DNA of 64,000 bases, from NCBI GenBank assembly GCA_035317605.1, contig DATHGT010000213.1, positions 13,396 through 77,395 of the forward strand, given 5' to 3'. Under the pieces are notes generated by a model. The model ran no database searches and was not told the DNA's origin. It saw only the letters and a list, made by a program, of their open reading frames with translations. This DNA is from DATHGT01 sp035317605. GTDB taxonomy: Bacteria > Methylomirabilota > Methylomirabilia > Rokubacteriales > CSP1-6. Position numbers and translations under genes: made by a program. Below, piece by piece: positions 41,829 to 50,569 of the stretch (positions within the stretch are counted from its first letter, which is position 1; the number at the start of each line of letters is the position of its first letter).

Positions 41829-42482
41829 ATGGCCGATCAGAGCCTGGACCACGCCGTCCCGTCCGCCGAGGACGGAGCCCTCATCGCCGCCATCAGGCGC
41901 CAGGAAGAGCGCGTGCGGCGCGACCCGGCCTCCCTGGCCTTCGCCCAGCTCGCCGACCTCTATCGCAAGGCGGGGCGCGTGGCCGAGGCGATCGCGATCT
42001 GTCGCGAGGGTCTCCAGCGCTTTCCCCACTACACGACCGCGCGATTGATCCTGGCCAAGACCTATCAGGCCGACGGCGAGTTCGACCAGGCCCTCGCGGA
42101 GCTGGCGGCGATTCTGGACGTGAGTCCGCGCGACGTTCAGTCGCACCGGCTGGCCGCCGAGATCCATCGCCGGTGCGGGCGGCTCGACCAGGCGGTGACA
42201 CATCTGGAAACCGTGGTCGCCCTCGACCCCGGCGACCGCGAATCGCGCGCCCTGCTCGGCCTGCTCCGCGCCAGCGGTCCCGGAGAGGGCAGCGGCCTGC
42301 GTCGAGTCCTCGCCGACGACACGTTCGTCACGCTCGCCTTCGGCTCGCTGTGTCTGGACCAGGGCCTGCTCGACGAGGCGGCGTCGGTCTTCACCCGCCT
42401 GCTGCGCAAAGATCCCGACAATTCCGAGGCGCGCGAGCGGCTCGAGCAGACCCTGCGCGCCCGCCTGCGACGGAGAGGGTAG
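41829..42482 (+). CDS. tetratricopeptide-repeat protein
   Basis: 217 aa, no signal peptide. TPR units can be seen at about residues 38-70 (FAQLADLYRKAGRVAEAIAICREGL), 72-105 (ARLILAKTYQADGEFDQALAEL), 106-140 (SHRLAAEIHRRCGRLDQAVTHL) and 170-205 (FGSLCLDQGLLDEAASVFTRLL). A cytoplasmic scaffold; partner unknown. It lies between aroB and efp with short gaps, so is probably co-transcribed. Confidence 0.85.
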   Translation: MADQSLDHAVPSAEDGALIAAIRRQEERVRRDPASLAFAQLADLYRKAGRVAEAIAICREGLQRFPHYTTARLILAKTYQADGEFDQALAELAAILDVSPRDVQSHRLAAEIHRRCGRLDQAVTHLETVVALDPGDRESRALLGLLRASGPGEGSGLRRVLADDTFVTLAFGSLCLDQGLLDEAASVFTRLLRKDPDNSEARERLEQTLRARLRRRG

Positions 42483-42488
42483 ATCGCG

Positions 42489-43058
42489 ATGCAAGTCTCG
42501 ACCGCGGAGTTCAAGAAGGGCCTCCGGATCGTGTTCGACGATCAGCCGTACCAGATCGTCGATTTCCAGCACGTCAAGCCGGGCAAGGGCGGCGCGTTCG
42601 TGCGCACCAAACTCAAGCACATGCGGCAGGGCCGGGTCATCGACAACACCTTCCGTTCCGGTGAGAAGGTCGAGCTGGTGGACTTCGACGAGAAGCACAT
42701 GCAGTTCCTCTACCGCGACGACCGCTATCACTTCATGGACATGGAGAGCTACGAGCAAGTGTCGCTCTCGGCCGACGAGGTCGGCGACGCGCGCGAGTAC
42801 TTGAAGGAGAACACCGAGGTCGACGTGCTCTACATCGACGGCGCTCCCGTCACGGTGGAGCTGCCGAACTTCGTCGAGCTGGCCGTCGCCCAGACGGACC
42901 CGGGCGTACGTGGCGACACCGCCCAGGGCGGCACCAAGCCGGCCACGCTGGAGACCGGCGCCGTGGTCCAGGTGCCGCTGTTCCTCAACGAGGGCGACCT
43001 CGTCAAGGTCGACACCCGCACGGGCGAGTATCTCGGTCGGGTGGCGACGGCAGGGTAA
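42489..43058 (+). CDS. efp: translation elongation factor P
   Basis: 189 aa, normal length. KOW-like domain I with the modified loop HVKPGKGGAFVRTKLK (Lys33 at the tip, the site lysylated in EpmA species), and OB domains II/III (VELPNFVELAVAQTDPGVRGD, GAVVQVPLFLNEGDLVKVDTR). EF-P rescues ribosomes at polyproline; several proteins here have proline runs. It is followed by accB with TAATG overlap, an efp-accB-accC order common in bacteria. Confidence 0.97.
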   Translation: MQVSTAEFKKGLRIVFDDQPYQIVDFQHVKPGKGGAFVRTKLKHMRQGRVIDNTFRSGEKVELVDFDEKHMQFLYRDDRYHFMDMESYEQVSLSADEVGDAREYLKENTEVDVLYIDGAPVTVELPNFVELAVAQTDPGVRGDTAQGGTKPATLETGAVVQVPLFLNEGDLVKVDTRTGEYLGRVATAG

Positions 43059-43516
43059 TGCGTCCCCGCCGGGCCCGGCCCGACGATCCGCAGGCCCTGA
43101 CCGACCTCGTCCGCAAGCTCGGCGCACTCCTCTCCGAGCTGAATCTCTCGGAAATCGAGGTGAACCACGGCGAGACGCGAATCCGGCTGAGCCGGACGCC
43201 GCCGGCCTCGCCGATCGCGGTGACGACCTCGCCGCCGCCTCCGGCCCCCGTCGCCGATGCGCTCTCGTTCGCGGGCATCACCATCGAATCCCCGATGGTG
43301 GGGACGTTCTACGGGGCCTCGGCGCCCACCGCCGAGCCGTACGTGCGCGAGGGCGACCTCGTCAAAGAAGGACAGATACTCTGCATCATCGAAGCGATGA
43401 AGCTGATGAACGAGATCGAGACCCGCGCCGCCGGCCGCATCGCCAAGATCCTGGTCGACAACGGCCAGGCCGTCGAGTACGGTCAACCGCTCTTCCTGAT
43501 CGAGCCCCCACGCTGA
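43058..43516 (+). CDS. accB: biotin carboxyl carrier protein of acetyl-CoA carboxylase
   Basis: 152 aa. N-terminal helix region (LTDLVRKLGALLSELNLSEIEV), Pro/Ala linker, and the biotinyl domain with Lys115 in EAMKLMNEIE and thumb ESPMVGTFYGASAP. Carries carboxybiotin between AccC and AccAD for malonyl-CoA synthesis. Overlaps efp. Confidence 0.96.
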   Translation: MRPRRARPDDPQALTDLVRKLGALLSELNLSEIEVNHGETRIRLSRTPPASPIAVTTSPPPPAPVADALSFAGITIESPMVGTFYGASAPTAEPYVREGDLVKEGQILCIIEAMKLMNEIETRAAGRIAKILVDNGQAVEYGQPLFLIEPPR

Positions 43517-43532
43517 CGGTGTCTCAGCAGAC

Positions 43533-43613
43533 CACACGCCGAGGGGTGCGGACGGAACAGGCGTCACGCGCCGGGGGAGTGCGGACGGAGCGGGCGCCAC
43601 GCGCCGGGGGGGT
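43533..43613. repeat. 33-bp tandem repeats (about 2.5 units) between accB and accC
   Basis: The units start at 43533, 43566 and 43599; the last is partial and merges into the palindrome at 43614. The core TGCGGACGGA recurs exactly 33 bases apart and ACGCGCCGGGGG opens units 2 and 3. The period is a multiple of three and one plus-strand frame stays open as an 11-residue repeat, but no start or gene belongs to it. Confidence 0.75.
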
Positions 43614-43641
43614 ATGGGGGGAGCCGTAGGGGGCCCCCCAT
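43614..43641. repeat. GC-rich palindromic element before accC
   Basis: ATGGGGGG and CCCCCCAT can pair over 8 bp around a 12-base loop, 5 nt before the accC ATG. Its left flank, ACGCGCCGGGGGGGTATGG, resembles the left flank of the element at 52.5 kb (ACGCGAACGGGGGGGTCTGG), so the two belong to one dispersed repeat family. Confidence 0.6.
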
Positions 43642-43646
43642 CCCGG

Positions 43647-44963
43647 ATGTTCCACAAAATTTTGATCGCCAACCGCGGGGAGATCGCGCTGCGCATCGTG
43701 CGGACCTGCCGCGAGCTGGGGATCCGCAGCGTGGTCGCCCACTCGCAGGCCGACGCCCAGTCGCTGCCGGTGCGCCTGGCCGACGAGTCGATCTGCGTCG
43801 GGCCCAACGACCCGCGCGCGAGCTACCTGAACATCCCCTCGATCATCTCGGCGGCGGCGGTGACGGACAGCGAGGCGATCCACCCCGGATACGGCTTCCT
43901 CGCCGAGAACGCGACGTTCGCCGACATCTGCCGCTCGTGTGGCATCACCTTCATCGGCCCCTCTCCCGAAGCGATCCGTCTCATGGGAGACAAGGCCCAG
44001 GCGCGACAGCTCGCCACGCAGGCCGGCGTTCCCATCGTCGCGGGCAGCGAGCGTCGGCTGACCAACGGAGGCGACGCCCTCGACGTGGCCGAGGCGATCG
44101 GATATCCCCTCATCTTCAAGGCGTCCGCGGGCGGCGGCGGACGCGGGATGCGCATCGTGCGCGAGCGGTCGGCCGTCGAGCAGGCCTTTGCCGCCTGCCA
44201 GGCTGAAGCGGGCGCGGCCTTCGGCAACTCCGAGATCTACTGCGAGAAGTTCGTCGAGGGCGCGCGTCACGTGGAGGTCCAGGTCCTCGGCGATCGCAAC
44301 GGCATGCGCGTACACCTCGGCGAACGCGACTGCTCGGTGCAGCGCCGTCACCAGAAGCTCATCGAGGAATCACCGGCTCCGCACCTGCGCGCTGAGACGC
44401 GCGCCGGCCTCGAGCGAGCGGCCCTCACGGTGGCCGGCGCCGTGAACTACGTCAACGCCGGAACCGTCGAGTTCCTCGTCGACCCCGACGAGGCCTTCTC
44501 CTTCATCGAGATGAACACCCGCATCCAGGTCGAACATCCCGTCACCGAGCTGATCACGGGGATCGACCTCATCGCCGCGCAGATCAAGATCGCGGCCGGC
44601 GAGCCGCTCGGCTATCGCCAGGACGCGATCCACTTCGACGGGCACGCCATCGAGTGCCGGATCAACGCCGAGGATCCCGAGACGTTCGCGCCGAGCGCGG
44701 GACGGGTCACGGGCTGGCTGCCGCCCGGCGGATTCGGGGTGCGCGTCGACAGCCACCTGATGGTGCCGTACAGCGTACCGCCCTTCTACGACTCGCTGAT
44801 CGCCAAGCTGATCGTGCACGGGCGCGACCGGGGCGAGGCGATCGAGCGCATGCGCCGCGCGCTCGGCGAGATGGTGGTGGAGGGCGTGAAGACGACCATT
44901 CCGTATCACCTCAAGACGCTCGCCGACCCGGCGTTCGTCGAGGGCCGATTCACCCAGCGATGA
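43647..44963 (+). CDS. accC: biotin carboxylase subunit of acetyl-CoA carboxylase
   Basis: 438 aa beginning MFHKILIANRGEIALRIVRTC. ATP-grasp fold with glycine loop KASAGGGGRGMR, HPGYGFLAEN, EKFVEGARHVEVQVLGD, FIEMNTRIQVEHPVTE. It carboxylates biotin on AccB. No ribosome-binding site is visible before the ATG, where instead the repeat and palindrome lie; an ATG inside the palindrome (43614) is in frame but adds residues foreign to the family. Confidence 0.96.
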   Translation: MFHKILIANRGEIALRIVRTCRELGIRSVVAHSQADAQSLPVRLADESICVGPNDPRASYLNIPSIISAAAVTDSEAIHPGYGFLAENATFADICRSCGITFIGPSPEAIRLMGDKAQARQLATQAGVPIVAGSERRLTNGGDALDVAEAIGYPLIFKASAGGGGRGMRIVRERSAVEQAFAACQAEAGAAFGNSEIYCEKFVEGARHVEVQVLGDRNGMRVHLGERDCSVQRRHQKLIEESPAPHLRAETRAGLERAALTVAGAVNYVNAGTVEFLVDPDEAFSFIEMNTRIQVEHPVTELITGIDLIAAQIKIAAGEPLGYRQDAIHFDGHAIECRINAEDPETFAPSAGRVTGWLPPGGFGVRVDSHLMVPYSVPPFYDSLIAKLIVHGRDRGEAIERMRRALGEMVVEGVKTTIPYHLKTLADPAFVEGRFTQR

Positions 44964-45589
44964 CCATGGATCCCTCGCTCTACGTGATTCTCGATCGCGC
45001 CGCGGCGGCCGGGCGCGACCTCGTCGAGATCCTGGACGCGGCCATCGCGGGCGGCGCGCGGATGGTCCAGCTCCGTGAGAAGACGTGGCCGTCAGGCCAG
45101 CTCCTGCCCCTCGCCGAACGGCTCCGAGCACGCTGCCGCCAGGCCGGCGTGACGTTCGTGATGAACGACCGCGTCGATCTCGCCCTCGTTCTCGAGGCGG
45201 ACGGGGTGCACCTCGGCCAGGACGATCTTCCGCCGCGCGTGGCCCGCCCTCTCCTGCGGCCGGGCATGATCCTCGGCGTGTCGACCCACAGCGTCGAGCA
45301 GGCGCGACGCGCTCAGGCCGACGGCGCCGACTACGTGGCGGTCGGCGCGATGTTCCCGACCCAGACCAAGCCCGACTTCGAGCTCGTCGGCCCGGCCCTG
45401 GCCCGCGCCGCCCGTCCCCACATCCGGGTGCCGCTGGTCGGGATCGGAGGCATCACGCCGCGGAACGCCGGCGACGTGATTCGGGCCGGCGCCGACGGCG
45501 TGGCCGTGATCTCCGCGGTGTGCGGAGCGGCCGATCCCGCCGCGGCAAGTGCCGATTTTCTCGACGCGATTCGCCGGGCGCGCGCTTGA
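44960..45589 (+). CDS. thiE: thiamine-phosphate synthase
   Basis: 209 aa; ATG overlaps the accC stop. TIM-barrel motifs of ThiE: GARMVQLREK, FVMNDRVDLALVLEADGVHLGQDD, GVSTHSVEQARRA, DYVAVGAMFPTQTK and VPLVGIGGITPRNAGDVIRAGADGVAVISAV. It joins the pyrimidine and thiazole phosphates in thiamine synthesis. Its stop codon lies within the promoter of the following gene. Confidence 0.95.
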   Translation: MTMDPSLYVILDRAAAAGRDLVEILDAAIAGGARMVQLREKTWPSGQLLPLAERLRARCRQAGVTFVMNDRVDLALVLEADGVHLGQDDLPPRVARPLLRPGMILGVSTHSVEQARRAQADGADYVAVGAMFPTQTKPDFELVGPALARAARPHIRVPLVGIGGITPRNAGDVIRAGADGVAVISAVCGAADPAAASADFLDAIRRARA

Positions 45590-45613
45590 CCCGATCGTCG
45601 CCGCCGCTATAAT
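45586..45613 (+). promoter_or_regulatory. strong sigma-70-type promoter of the liv operon
   Basis: TTGACC (45586-45591), 16 bases, then TATAAT (45608-45613). Start expected near 45620, leader about 20 nt, with AAGGAGGGGA before the ATG at 45639. Confidence 0.8.
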
Positions 45614-45638
45614 GGCGCGCACACTCAAGGAGGGGACC

Positions 45639-46835
45639 ATGCGTTCCTACCCCATTCGCTCGTTGCTGGCCGTCGCCTTGGCCTTCGGCCTGACGCTCGC
45701 AGGTGGCGCCTCGACGCTGGACGCGCAGGGCAAGGGCACCATCAAGATCGCCACGCAGAGCCCGCTGAGCGGTGGACAGGCGGCGCTCGGTGAAGGCATC
45801 AAGCTCGGCGCCCAGCTCGGGGTCGAGAAGTTCAAGGGCGCCCTGGAGAAGCAGGGCTTCAAGGTCGAGCTGGTGCCGTTCGACGACCAGGCCAAGCCCG
45901 ACGTCGGGGTGGCCAACGCGCGCAACATCATCGCCGACAAGGACATCATGGTCGTGATCGGGCACCTGAACTCCGGGGTCGCGATCCCGTCGTCGGAGGT
46001 CTACAAGGAAGCCAGCCTGGCCATGATCTCGCCCGCCAACACCAACGAGAAGATCACCGACCGCGGGTATCCGAACGTCAACCGCGTGTGCGGGCGCGAC
46101 GACGTGCAGGGTCCGGTGGGCGCGGAGTTCGCCGCGACCACGCTCAAGGTGAAGTCGGTCTACATCGTGCACGACAAGACCACGTACGGCCAGGGCGTGG
46201 CCGAAGCATTCAAGCGCGACATCGAGAAGAAGGGCGTCAAGATTGTCGGGTTCGACGGCACCGAAGAGAAGTCCAACTTCGACCCGATCGTGACCCCGAT
46301 CAAAGCCAAGAATCCTGACCTGATCTACTTCGGCGGCATCTACGACCAGGGCGCCCCATTCTTCAAGCAGGCGCGGGAGAAGGGCGTCAAGTCGAAGTTC
46401 CTGGGCCCCGACGGGCTCGACTCCTCGGACCTGGTCAAGATCGCGGGCAAGGCCGTGGTCGGCATGTACTACACGACCGCGGCGGCGCCGGCCTCGAGTC
46501 CGCAGGCCAAGCAGTTCGCGGAAGAGTTCAAGAAGAAGTTCGGCAAGAACCCCGAGCCCTACGCCGCGGAGTCCTACGTGGCCACCGCCATCGCCGTCAA
46601 AGCCCTCGAGTCCGTGGTCGCCGGCGGCAAGGCGCCGAGCCGAGAGGGCGTGGCCGCCGCGATCCGCAAGGTGAAGTACGCGGGCATGACCGGCACCATC
46701 GAGTTCGACGACAAGGGCGATCCCAAGAAGGCGTCCTACTACGTGCTGCAGGTGTCCAGCGACAACCCGGAGAAGTGGACCGAGAACAAAGAGGCCAAGC
46801 GCCTGGCCATCGCCGCTCCGTCCGCCAAGAAGTAA
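45639..46835 (+). CDS. livK: branched-chain amino acid ABC transporter, substrate-binding protein
   Basis: 398 aa with signal peptide (residues 1-30, cut near LDAQG). Type I periplasmic binding fold: TIKIATQSPLSGGQAALGEGIKLGAQL, KPDVGVANARNIIADKDIMVVIGHLNSGVAIPSS, VYIVHDKTTYGQGVAEAF, DLIYFGGIYDQGAPFFKQ. Binds an amino acid or related amide in the periplasm and delivers it to LivHM. Strong promoter and ribosome-binding site fit high expression. Confidence 0.94.
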   Translation: MRSYPIRSLLAVALAFGLTLAGGASTLDAQGKGTIKIATQSPLSGGQAALGEGIKLGAQLGVEKFKGALEKQGFKVELVPFDDQAKPDVGVANARNIIADKDIMVVIGHLNSGVAIPSSEVYKEASLAMISPANTNEKITDRGYPNVNRVCGRDDVQGPVGAEFAATTLKVKSVYIVHDKTTYGQGVAEAFKRDIEKKGVKIVGFDGTEEKSNFDPIVTPIKAKNPDLIYFGGIYDQGAPFFKQAREKGVKSKFLGPDGLDSSDLVKIAGKAVVGMYYTTAAAPASSPQAKQFAEEFKKKFGKNPEPYAAESYVATAIAVKALESVVAGGKAPSREGVAAAIRKVKYAGMTGTIEFDDKGDPKKASYYVLQVSSDNPEKWTENKEAKRLAIAAPSAKK

Positions 46836-46844
46836 CGCACGCCC

Positions 46845-46871
46845 GGGCGGCCGGGCTCGGCCCGGCCGCCC
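46845..46871 (+). other. hairpin between livK and livH
   Basis: GGGCGGCCGGG and CCCGGCCGCCC form a perfect 11-bp stem with loop CTCGG, 9 nt after the livK stop. It is followed only by ACGCTTT. Such hairpins after binding-protein genes give excess binding protein over permease. Confidence 0.7.
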
Positions 46872-46879
46872 ACGCTTTC

Positions 46880-47851
46880 ATGGACGTCGAGATCCTCGTC
46901 AACATCCTGCCCCAGGTCCTGCTCGATGGACTGATCCTCGGCTTCATGTACGCGCTGATCGCGCTCGGCTACACGATGGTCTACGGCGTGCTCGAGTTCA
47001 TCAACTTCGCGCACTCCGAGATCTTCATCGTGGGCGCCTTCGTGGGCGTGGAGATCCTGCTCGGGCTCAAGTCCGCGGGCTGGCTCGAGCACCTGCCGTG
47101 GCCGCTGGTGCTCCTCCTCGTGCTGCTCGCCGGCATGGTGGTCAGCGGCGCGCTGGCGGTGACGGTGGAGCGCGTGGCCTATCGCCCGCTGCGCGGGGCG
47201 CCGCGGTTGATCCCGCTGATCTCCGCCATCGGGATCTCCTTCTTCCTCCAGGACCTCATCCGGCTCGTGGAGAGCATCTGGCGCAACGCCTTCAACCTCG
47301 TGTATCCCACCATCGACGTGTTGAACGAGCGCTTCGAGCTGACGCCGACCATCGACGTCTCGGTCAAGTCGCTGGTGGTGATCGTCGCCGCCCTCGCCAT
47401 GCTCGGCGTGCTCCACGCGCTGGTGAACCGGACCAAGATCGGCACGGCCATCCGCGCCGTCGCCGAGGACCAGACCGCGGCCAGCCTCATGGGCATCAAC
47501 GTCAACCGGATCATCTCGCTGACCTTCCTCATCGGCGGCGCCATGGGCGGGGCCGCCGGCGTGCTGTTCGGCGTGCAGTACGGGCTCATCAATCCGTACA
47601 CGGGGTTCATCCCCGGACTGAAGGCGTTCACGGCGGCGGTGCTGGGCGGCATCGGCAATATCCCGGGCGCCATGATCGGCGGCCTGGTGCTCGGACTGCT
47701 GGAGGCGTTCGCCGCGTCGTATCTGTCGCTGCTCACGGGCGGCCGGTTCGGCGCCGAGTACAAGGACATCTTCGCGTTCTCGGTGCTGATCCTGATCCTC
47801 ATCTTCCGTCCCAAGGGCCTCCTCGGCGAGGTCGTGCGCGAGCGCGCGTGA
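46880..47851 (+). CDS. livH: branched-chain amino acid ABC permease LivH
   Basis: 323 aa from the ATG at 46880, with 8 or so membrane helices. Family motifs: LGFMYALIALGYTMVYGVLEFINFAHSEIF, AIRAVAEDQTAASLMGINVNRII and TAAVLGGIGNIPGAMIGGLVLGLLE. Forms the membrane channel with LivM. The stop overlaps the livM GTG. Confidence 0.95.
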   Translation: MDVEILVNILPQVLLDGLILGFMYALIALGYTMVYGVLEFINFAHSEIFIVGAFVGVEILLGLKSAGWLEHLPWPLVLLLVLLAGMVVSGALAVTVERVAYRPLRGAPRLIPLISAIGISFFLQDLIRLVESIWRNAFNLVYPTIDVLNERFELTPTIDVSVKSLVVIVAALAMLGVLHALVNRTKIGTAIRAVAEDQTAASLMGINVNRIISLTFLIGGAMGGAAGVLFGVQYGLINPYTGFIPGLKAFTAAVLGGIGNIPGAMIGGLVLGLLEAFAASYLSLLTGGRFGAEYKDIFAFSVLILILIFRPKGLLGEVVRERA

Positions 47852-49074
47852 TCCAGCTCGTCGGCGCCGTCGCCTTTCTGATCGCCTCGGGGATCGCGGT
47901 GGCGACCTTCCCGCGCTCGGTGCTGGTCTTCCTCGCCTTCCAGGCGGCACTGTTCGCCGTGTACCTGGCGCGCATGCCCGCCTGGCTCCGCGCCGCCCTC
48001 CTCGGGCTGGCCCTGCTCGTGATGATGCCGCTCATCGGGCTCTATAACGGCTATTACCTCGAGGTCGCCACCCAGGTCGGCATCTTCGTGGCCCTCGCCC
48101 TCGGTCTCAACATCGTGGTCGGGCTCGCGGGCCTGCTCGACCTCGGCTACGTCGCCTTCTTCGCGGTGGGCGCCTACTCGTGGGCGATCTTCGGGTCGCC
48201 CCAGGCCAACGCGATCTTCGGCGGGGGGTTTCCGCTGGCCCCGATCTGGTTCTACCTGTTCCTGGGCGTCGGGCTGGCCGTGGCCGGCGCCACCGGGGTG
48301 GTGCTGGGACTGCCGGTGCTGAGGTTGCGCGGCGACTACCTGGCGATCGTCACCCTGGGCTTCGGCGAAGTTATCCGCGTGCTCGCGAACAACCTCGACA
48401 AGCCCATCAACCTGACCAATGGTCCGCGCGGGATCACGCCGATCACCCGGCCCCCGGCGCCGTTCGGCATGCCCTACCCCGAGTACTTCTATTTCCTGGT
48501 GCTGGCGATCGTGGTCCTCGTCGTGCTCGTCAACCGCCGGCTCGAGAACTCTCACATCGGGCGTGCGTGGGAGGCGATCCGCGAGGACGAGCTGGCCGCT
48601 CAGGCGATGGGCGTGCCGCTGGTGCGCTCGAAGCTCCTCGCGTGCGCGTGCGGGGCGTCGTTCGCCGGCATCATGGGCGTGGTGTTCTCCGCCAAGCAGG
48701 TGTTCATCAACCCGGAGTCGTTCACGTTCCTCGAGTCCATCGGGGTGCTCGCGATGGTGATCCTCGGCGGCATGGGATCCATTCCCGGCGCGGTGCTGGG
48801 GGCCACGGTGGTGACCGTGCTCAATCTGCAGGTGCTCAAGGGATTCTCGCTGTGGCTGAACGAGCTGAAGAACGCCGGGGTCGTCGTGCTGGGCTTCAAC
48901 CTCGCCGATCTGCCCACCCAGCTCGAGCCCGCGAAGTACGAGCGCATGATCTTCGGGATCATCCTCGTCCTGATGATGATCTTCCGGCCCCAGGGCATCC
49001 TGCCCGTGCGGCGGCGGCAGCGCGAGCTGGCCGCCCGCGCCCCGGCCACCGGCCCGGCGACCCCGGCGCCCTGA
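47848..49074 (+). CDS. livM: branched-chain amino acid ABC permease LivM
   Basis: 408 aa, GTG start in the livH stop (GTGA). About ten membrane helices. Motifs: FVALALGLNIVVGLAGLLDLGYVAFFAVGAY, LPVLRLRGDYLAIVTLGFGEVIR, IREDELAAQAMGV and LGGMGSIPGAVLGATVV. Paired with LivH. Shares one base with livG (TGATG). Confidence 0.95.
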   Translation: MIQLVGAVAFLIASGIAVATFPRSVLVFLAFQAALFAVYLARMPAWLRAALLGLALLVMMPLIGLYNGYYLEVATQVGIFVALALGLNIVVGLAGLLDLGYVAFFAVGAYSWAIFGSPQANAIFGGGFPLAPIWFYLFLGVGLAVAGATGVVLGLPVLRLRGDYLAIVTLGFGEVIRVLANNLDKPINLTNGPRGITPITRPPAPFGMPYPEYFYFLVLAIVVLVVLVNRRLENSHIGRAWEAIREDELAAQAMGVPLVRSKLLACACGASFAGIMGVVFSAKQVFINPESFTFLESIGVLAMVILGGMGSIPGAVLGATVVTVLNLQVLKGFSLWLNELKNAGVVVLGFNLADLPTQLEPAKYERMIFGIILVLMMIFRPQGILPVRRRQRELAARAPATGPATPAP

Positions 49075-49859
49075 TGGCTCTCTTCGAAGCCCGCGGGATC
49101 ACCAAGCGCTTCGGCGGACTCACCGCGGTCAGCCAGGTCGACTTCACCCTCGACGCGGGCATCGCCTCGATCATCGGGCCCAACGGCGCGGGCAAGACCA
49201 CGCTCTTCAACATCTTCACCGGGCTCTACGCGGCCGATGCCGGCGCCGTGGTCTTTCGCGGCGTGCCGCTCGCCGGGCTGCGGCCCGATCAGATCACCGC
49301 GCTGGGGATCTGCCGCACCTTCCAGAACATCCGGCTCTTCACCAACATGACCGCGATCGAGAACGTGCTGGTCGGAATGCACGCGCGCATCTCGCTGGGA
49401 CTCTGGGACGTGCTCTCGCGTCGCCCGCGCTTTCGCGAGGTCGAGCGGACGCTGGGCCAGCGCGCCGAGGACTTGATCGAGCGCGTGGGGCTGACCCGCC
49501 AAGCCAACGAGCTCGCGCGCAATCTCCCCTACGGCGATCAGCGCCGGCTGGAGCTGGCCCGCGCGCTCGCCTCGGCGCCGAGCCTCCTGCTCCTCGACGA
49601 GCCGACCGCGGGCATGACGCAGGGCGAGGCGGCGGCGCTCATGCGTCTCCTGAAGTCGCTGGTGGCCGATCTCGGGCTCGCGATCCTGCTCATCGAGCAC
49701 AACATGCGGGTCGTGATGGAGGTCTCCGATCGCGTCACCGTCCTCGACTACGGGGAGAAGATCGCCGAGGGCCGCCCGGCGGACATCCAGCGCGATGCCC
49801 GCGTCATCGAAGCGTATCTCGGTCGGGGCCGGGCGATGGGTCGCGCGGTCGTCACGTGA
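49074..49859 (+). CDS. livG: branched-chain amino acid ABC transporter ATPase LivG
   Basis: 261 aa. Walker A GPNGAGKTT, Q-loop region ICRTFQNIRLFTNMTAIENVLVG, signature LPYGDQRRLELARALAS, Walker B LLLLDEPTAGM, and His switch LLIEHNMRVVME, all typical of LivG. Hydrolyses ATP to power uptake. Confidence 0.96.
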   Translation: MALFEARGITKRFGGLTAVSQVDFTLDAGIASIIGPNGAGKTTLFNIFTGLYAADAGAVVFRGVPLAGLRPDQITALGICRTFQNIRLFTNMTAIENVLVGMHARISLGLWDVLSRRPRFREVERTLGQRAEDLIERVGLTRQANELARNLPYGDQRRLELARALASAPSLLLLDEPTAGMTQGEAAALMRLLKSLVADLGLAILLIEHNMRVVMEVSDRVTVLDYGEKIAEGRPADIQRDARVIEAYLGRGRAMGRAVVT

Positions 49860-49863
49860 CACC

Positions 49864-50565
49864 GTGTTAGTCGTCGAGGATCTGCACGTGTATTACGGGG
49901 AGATCCATGCTCTCAAGGGCGTGTCGCTCAGCGTGGGAGCGGGCGAGATCGTGGCGGTGCTGGGGCCGAACGGCGCCGGCAAGACGACGACGGTGAAGAC
50001 GATCTCGGGACTCCTGGCGCCACGGCGCGGGAGCGTCACGCTCGACGACGTCGCGATCACCGGACATCCCGCGCACGAGATCGTGTACAAGGGCATCGCC
50101 CACGTTCCCGAGGGACGGAAGATCTTCAACCGGCTGACCGTGGCCGAGAATCTCGGGATGGGCGCCTACAGTCGGAGCGACCGCGGGATCGCCGAGGACA
50201 TGGAGCGCGTGTTCGCGCTCTTTCCGCGGCTGAAGGAGCGTCACGCACAGGTGGCGGGGACGCTATCGGGCGGCGAGCAGCAGATGCTCGCCATCGGCCG
50301 CGCGCTGATGGCCCGGCCGCGCCTGCTCTTGCTGGACGAGCCGAGCATGGGCCTCGCCCCCATCGTGGTGGAGCAGATCTTCGAGACCATCGTGGACATC
50401 AACCGGCGCGGCACCACCATCCTGCTCGTCGAGCAGAACGCCGCCATGGCCCTCGGCATCGCCGGCCGCGGCTACGTGCTCGAGACCGGTGCCGTCGCCC
50501 TGACGGGGACGGCCGCGGAGCTGGCCGGAAACGTCGACGTCCGCCGCGCCTATCTGGGAGAATGA
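49864..50565 (+). CDS. livF: branched-chain amino acid ABC transporter ATPase LivF
   Basis: 233 aa from the GTG at 49864, 4 nt after livG, giving the usual start (LVVEDLHVYYGEIHALKG). Walker A GPNGAGKTT, GIAHVPEGRKIFNRLTVAENL, signature LSGGEQQMLAIGRALM, Walker B LLLLDEPSMGLAP. An upstream frame to 49795 would overlap livG and add unrelated residues. Confidence 0.95.
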   Translation: MLVVEDLHVYYGEIHALKGVSLSVGAGEIVAVLGPNGAGKTTTVKTISGLLAPRRGSVTLDDVAITGHPAHEIVYKGIAHVPEGRKIFNRLTVAENLGMGAYSRSDRGIAEDMERVFALFPRLKERHAQVAGTLSGGEQQMLAIGRALMARPRLLLLDEPSMGLAPIVVEQIFETIVDINRRGTTILLVEQNAAMALGIAGRGYVLETGAVALTGTAAELAGNVDVRRAYLGE

Positions 50566-50569
50566 CGCC

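Noticed and set aside
43533..43613. Repeats considered as a CRISPR array
   Set aside because: The units abut without spacers and there are no cas genes; it is a tandem repeat.
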